Source: G963675935 sp963675935 (GTDB lineage Bacteria; Planctomycetota; Planctomycetia; Pirellulales; Thermoguttaceae). Taken from it: DNA of 64,000 bases. The notes under the pieces are model-generated. The model was not told the origin of the DNA, made no database searches, and was given only the letters and a program-made list of their open reading frames with translations. Location of the stretch: contig CAXXPV010000003.1 of NCBI GenBank assembly GCA_963675935.2, forward strand, positions 1,612,001-1,676,000, read 5' to 3'. This document shows positions 61,102 through 64,000 of this stretch, in pieces; within the stretch, counting starts at the first letter, position 1, and each line of letters starts with the position of its first letter. The translations under genes and the position numbers were made by a program.

Positions 61102-62025
61102 TCAGGCAACCGTTCGTAAACGCGACGCCTCGCGTTGCTCCTTGCGACGCTCGCGAGCCTCGTTTAGCTTGCGGTCTCGCACTGCGAAAATCTCCGTCTC
61201 GCGGCCCGACAACTTGTCCGACGGCGCAATGTAGCCGATCGCGCTGTGCAAGCGAACGTGGTTGTAATGCTCCACATAGTTGCCGACGAGGCGAATCGCG
61301 TCCTCCAGCGAGATCGGCGTGCCGGGCCGAATACACTCGCCTTTGATGCTCCCGTGAAATCGCTCCAGCTTGCCGTTGCTCTGCGGATAGTACGGACTCG
61401 TCCGCACATGTGTCATCCCGCAGATGCGAATGAACTCCTTGAAATCCTTCGCCACAAATTGCGACCCGTTGTCGCTGATGATCCGAGGCGTTTCGTTCGG
61501 GAACTTTTCTTTTGCACGCTGAAGAACAACCAATTCGTCTTGCTCGGTCATCGAACGGCGAATCTCCCAATGCACAATGTAACGGCTGTAGCCGTCGAGG
61601 ATCGTCGTCAGGTAGTAAAACGTGCCATGGATGTTGATGTAGCTTATGTCGATATGCCAATGTTCATGCGGTTTTTTCGGCTGATGGAAGCCCGTGCCTT
61701 TCTTGGAGGGTTTGTTCGTTGAGCGGCCGATGCGGCCCGCCGATTTCAATACGCGATACACCGTGCTGGGACTTGCCGCCACCACGTCGCGGTCGAGCAT
61801 CATGAACGCCAATCGTCGATAGCCTTCCAACGGAAACTCGAACGAAAACTTGATGATGGACTGCTTCTCCCAGTCTTCGAGCCACCAGTCGCGCGGCACC
61901 CAACCGTTGTGTTCGTTGCGTTTGCCATAGCGATCCTTCCAGTCGTGAAACTTGCTCGATGTGATGCCCAACCAAGCGACGAACTGCCGGGCGGGAATCT
62001 CTGAACGCTCGTTCCAACGCCGCAC
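61102..62025 (-). CDS. IS3-family transposase OrfB (DDE), copy 2
   Basis: 307 aa, with the same integrase-core blocks as 38596-39519 (HWHIDISYINIHG, IISDNGSQFVAKDF, SNGKLERFHGSIKGE). It is expressed by -1 frameshifting from OrfA at the A7G run. One visible residue difference from copy 1 (NERSEIP instead of NERTEIP). Confidence 0.93.
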   Translation of the reverse strand: MRRWNERSEIPARQFVAWLGITSSKFHDWKDRYGKRNEHNGWVPRDWWLEDWEKQSIIKFSFEFPLEGYRRLAFMMLDRDVVAASPSTVYRVLKSAGRIGRSTNKPSKKGTGFHQPKKPHEHWHIDISYINIHGTFYYLTTILDGYSRYIVHWEIRRSMTEQDELVVLQRAKEKFPNETPRIISDNGSQFVAKDFKEFIRICGMTHVRTSPYYPQSNGKLERFHGSIKGECIRPGTPISLEDAIRLVGNYVEHYNHVRLHSAIGYIAPSDKLSGRETEIFAVRDRKLNEARERRKEQREASRLRTVA

Positions 62026-62072
62026 GTAATCGACGACTTCATCGCGGGTGTCATGGGGAACCCAACATCCGT

Positions 62073-62390
62073 TTAGAGTTCCCCAGCCTCTTTTTTTGCG
62101 CGGACGTTCTCCTCCATCAATTCGGAGATGACCTCGTTCTTTTGAACGAGCTTGGCCCGCAGCCGGGCAACCTCCTCCTCTTGAGCGGACAGTTTTTGGG
62201 CCTCGCGTTTGGCGACCGGATGAAAGGCGGCCGAGGCGTTATCGAACAGGATTTTCTGCCAGGCGTAGATTTGGTTGGGCTTGATGCCGTACTCGTCGCA
62301 CAGATCCGACATCGGTACTTTATCGACCAAGTACCTCTTAAGGATGGTAGCCTTCTGGTCTGTGGTGAAACATCGTCGTGGTGCAGTCAT
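62073..62390 (-). CDS. IS3-family OrfA (HTH and leucine zipper), copy 2
   Basis: 105 aa, with no difference that I can see from 38231-38548: HTH followed by a heptad helix, ending at the A7G slippery run. ATG at 62390 behind GAGGAG. Confidence 0.92.
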   Translation of the reverse strand: MTAPRRCFTTDQKATILKRYLVDKVPMSDLCDEYGIKPNQIYAWQKILFDNASAAFHPVAKREAQKLSAQEEEVARLRAKLVQKNEVISELMEENVRAKKEAGEL

Positions 62391-63664
62391 GGATTTCTCC
62401 TCGTTTGGGGTTTGATTCTAACCCATACGACCGAGATTTTCCATTTCCAGCCGGTTCAAAACAGTACCACAAGAGCCACAATCGCGGATTGATTTTCCAG
62501 TGTGCCAGCGTGGCCAACAGCGAAAACATTGCCGCTGCCAGTCGGCCACTCCAAAGGGAACCCGAGCTGTAGAAGTTCTTTCGCGCCACGGCAGGACCGC
62601 GAGCCGCGCGCTCCGAAGCGTTGTTATCCATCGGAATGCGAGGATCATCGACGAACCGAACCAGTCCCGACCAATGTTCTTGCAGACTTTCCAGAACCTT
62701 GCGACACGGTTGGCGGAGTTTGGCGTTGGAGAGTTCGGTCACGGCTTCAGCACGCATCGCTTCCACCGCACGACGCAACAGAACATCCTGCTCCTGAAAC
62801 TTCACCGAATTGAACGGATGTTGCAAACGTTCTCGATTCACATAGTAAAGGTGTCGAATGCGACGCAGCCACTCCAAGGCCCAAGGCGTCAACTCCGTCC
62901 AGCCCTTGCCCACTCCCACAAAGTCGCGTCGCACGTGCGCCCAACAGAACGCCAACAGCAGTAGCCCGTTTTTGACCGGCGTCATGGCTTTGTAGCCCGA
63001 ATACCGATCGACTTCCAACACCCCAGAAGCATCTGGCCCGAAGTGGGCCTGCGGCACTTCATGGCCGCGACTCGGATCGAGAAGATAGACCGCTGTGTCC
63101 GCGCCGAGAATGACCCACAACCACCAGCCATAGCCGTTTTTCCCGTCCAAAACGGTGAAAACCAGCCAACGGGTCTCGTCGGCTTGATGAAAATCGCCTT
63201 GCCGATTTCGCTGACACAACGCCTCGTAGATCGGTTGCAACATCGGTTCGATCCGTTGCAGTCCGTCGTTGATCGTGCCGGCGGCCAAGTCCAAATCGTA
63301 CTGTTCGAGTTGCCCGAGCAACCGTTCCGTGGGCCGATACGACGAATACTTGTCCAACAAGACAAGCACCCAAATCGAAACGCCGCAGTTGCCTTTGGGA
63401 ATCAGCTTTGGCGACGGCGGTGCCACCAGCGTTCGTCGCGTGGGATCGCAATCGCACGCCGCTCGATACCGTCGCCGGCGAATGCGTCGCCGATGCGCCC
63501 GCACGTCGATCTCCAACACCTCCGAATCCTCCGTGTCGGACATCATTGCGGCCGGGTGCAAGTTGCACTTTGTAAATCTGCCATGACGTGGTAAACAGAA
63601 GGGGGGAAGTTTTGCTTGGTGGGAGGCCAAGCGACATAACTTTAGGTAAAGGAGGTAGCCAGGG

Positions 63665-64000
63665 ATGGCCATTAGCGAAGCATTACGAGAACGAATCACG
63701 GGGATGACGGCCGAATTGCGGCGGGAAATGTGGGGGCCAAACGGTGCGCCGGCCTGGGGAACGACGTTTGCCGAGATGGAAGACGAGACCGGGGAAGTCG
63801 GCGACGCCATTGCTTGCGTGCTGCTTTCCGAGGCGTTGCAAAAGCAGGCGGAGGCGGCCGGTCACGCGGCTGGCAAGTGCAGCGGATGCGGGGAGCCCAT
63901 ACCCCTAGAAGAAATCGCCGGACGGCTTCTCCAAGCCAAACGTGGAGAAGCCGTCTGGCAAGAATCCTACGGTCATTGCAAGCGATGCCGCAAGGCTTTT
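63665..64000 (+). CDS. ISKra4-like transposase, N-terminal part, runs off the right edge
   Basis: 112 codons without a stop from the ATG at 63665, with AAAGGAGG upstream. MAISEALRERITGMTAELRREMW, a helical middle (EMEDETGEVGDAIACVLLSEALQKQ), then CSGCGEPIP and QESYGHCKRCRKAF, two CxxC pairs that form a zinc ribbon. This arrangement (helix, CxxC, R.GE..w.e..g.C..CR.aF) is how ISKra4-type transposases start. The DDE domain would lie outside the window. Confidence 0.65.
   Translation, partial: MAISEALRERITGMTAELRREMWGPNGAPAWGTTFAEMEDETGEVGDAIACVLLSEALQKQAEAAGHAAGKCSGCGEPIPLEEIAGRLLQAKRGEAVWQESYGHCKRCRKAF

Larger units (their letters stand above)
60864..62463 (-). mobile_element. IS3-family element, copy 2 (1600 bp)
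   Basis: Same ends and length as copy 1, opposite orientation. Clean 4-bp target duplication gtac at 60860-60863 and 62464-62467. Inserted in the third IS66 transposase gene. Confidence 0.95.
60725..63546 (-). pseudogene. Third IS66-family transposase, 5'-truncated and split by IS3 copy 2
   Basis: The first part (63546-62468) reads MSDTEDSEVLEIDVRAHRRRIRRRRY, GVSIWVLVLLDKYSSYRPTERLLGQL, HQADETRWLVFTVLDGKNGYGWWLW, LEVDRYSGYKAM and RIPMDNNASERAARGPAVARKNF (DDE_Tnp_IS66). It belongs to a different IS66 subgroup from copies 1 and 2. After removing the IS3 and one gtac, the frame continues at 60863 (WYFESCAAAGGKSPEDIQQFLPWNLSPERRAALAEQ) to TGA at 60725. The start is missing: the N-terminal zinc-finger region is cut near 63546, next to the ISKra4-like gene. 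60493-60724 is noncoding. Confidence 0.85.

Overview
The window looks like a piece of a planctomycete chromosome (or large plasmid), probably Pirellulales-like. Three signs point there. Two giant proteins begin with the planctomycete-type N-terminal signature (LEPLEQRQLLA / IEPLEERALLS, about residue 36-46) followed by autotransporter-type beta repeats. A small gene at 40080 belongs to a family I know mainly from planctomycetes (MTEaEW... CACCRRiW). A membrane protein begins NPYKSP. The region is accessory DNA: most of it is giant repeat proteins, insertion sequences, group II introns, a CRISPR array and fragments of mobile elements.

Layout. (1) 1-22.6 kb plus 25.29-25.44 kb: locus 1, read on the minus strand. 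It held an ECF-like sigma factor, then one giant gene of about 5,780 codons, then a small immunity-like gene, then an orphan RHS tip that runs off the left edge. The giant gene is now in three pieces: an IS66 copy sits in it (17498-20270, 8-bp target duplication, excision restores frame) and an in-frame TGA lies at 8507-8509. A second IS66 copy, in the opposite orientation (22520-25289), cuts the sigma gene near its start. (2) 25.9-32.4 kb: a plasmid/ICE-like block with a serine recombinase, a translationally coupled set of small unknown genes, iteron-like repeats, an HTH protein, a 483-aa unknown protein and a primase-like N-terminus. The primase-like gene is cut by a degenerate group II intron. 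(3) 33.5-39.8 kb: an IS630 element, a 56-repeat type I-E-like CRISPR array without cas genes, and an IS3 element inserted in the last repeat. (4) 39.8-44.5 kb: small planctomycete genes, a tRNA-Gln 3' fragment, an intact group II intron with a reverse transcriptase, a prepilin-peptidase-like gene lacking both catalytic aspartates, and two inverted copies of a 94-bp REP-like element. One of these copies has truncated a RAYT (REP-associated tyrosine transposase) gene. (5) 44.6-59.4 kb: locus 2, the paralogue of locus 1 (sigma factor, 4392-aa giant protein, small immunity-like gene), here uninterrupted. (6) 59.4-64 kb: a small exported protein, a decayed third IS66-family transposase split by a second IS3 copy, and the start of an ISKra4-like transposase.

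How it may work together (inference). Each locus reads sigma factor -> conserved 50-bp box -> giant surface protein with a variable C-terminal toxin-like domain -> small gene right after it. Locus 1 ends in an RHS core plus an FRSADG...HVHFE domain. Locus 2 ends in a PD-(D/E)XK-like domain. I read them as sigma-linked polymorphic-toxin loci. Locus 1 looks broken or silenced and locus 2 looks intact.
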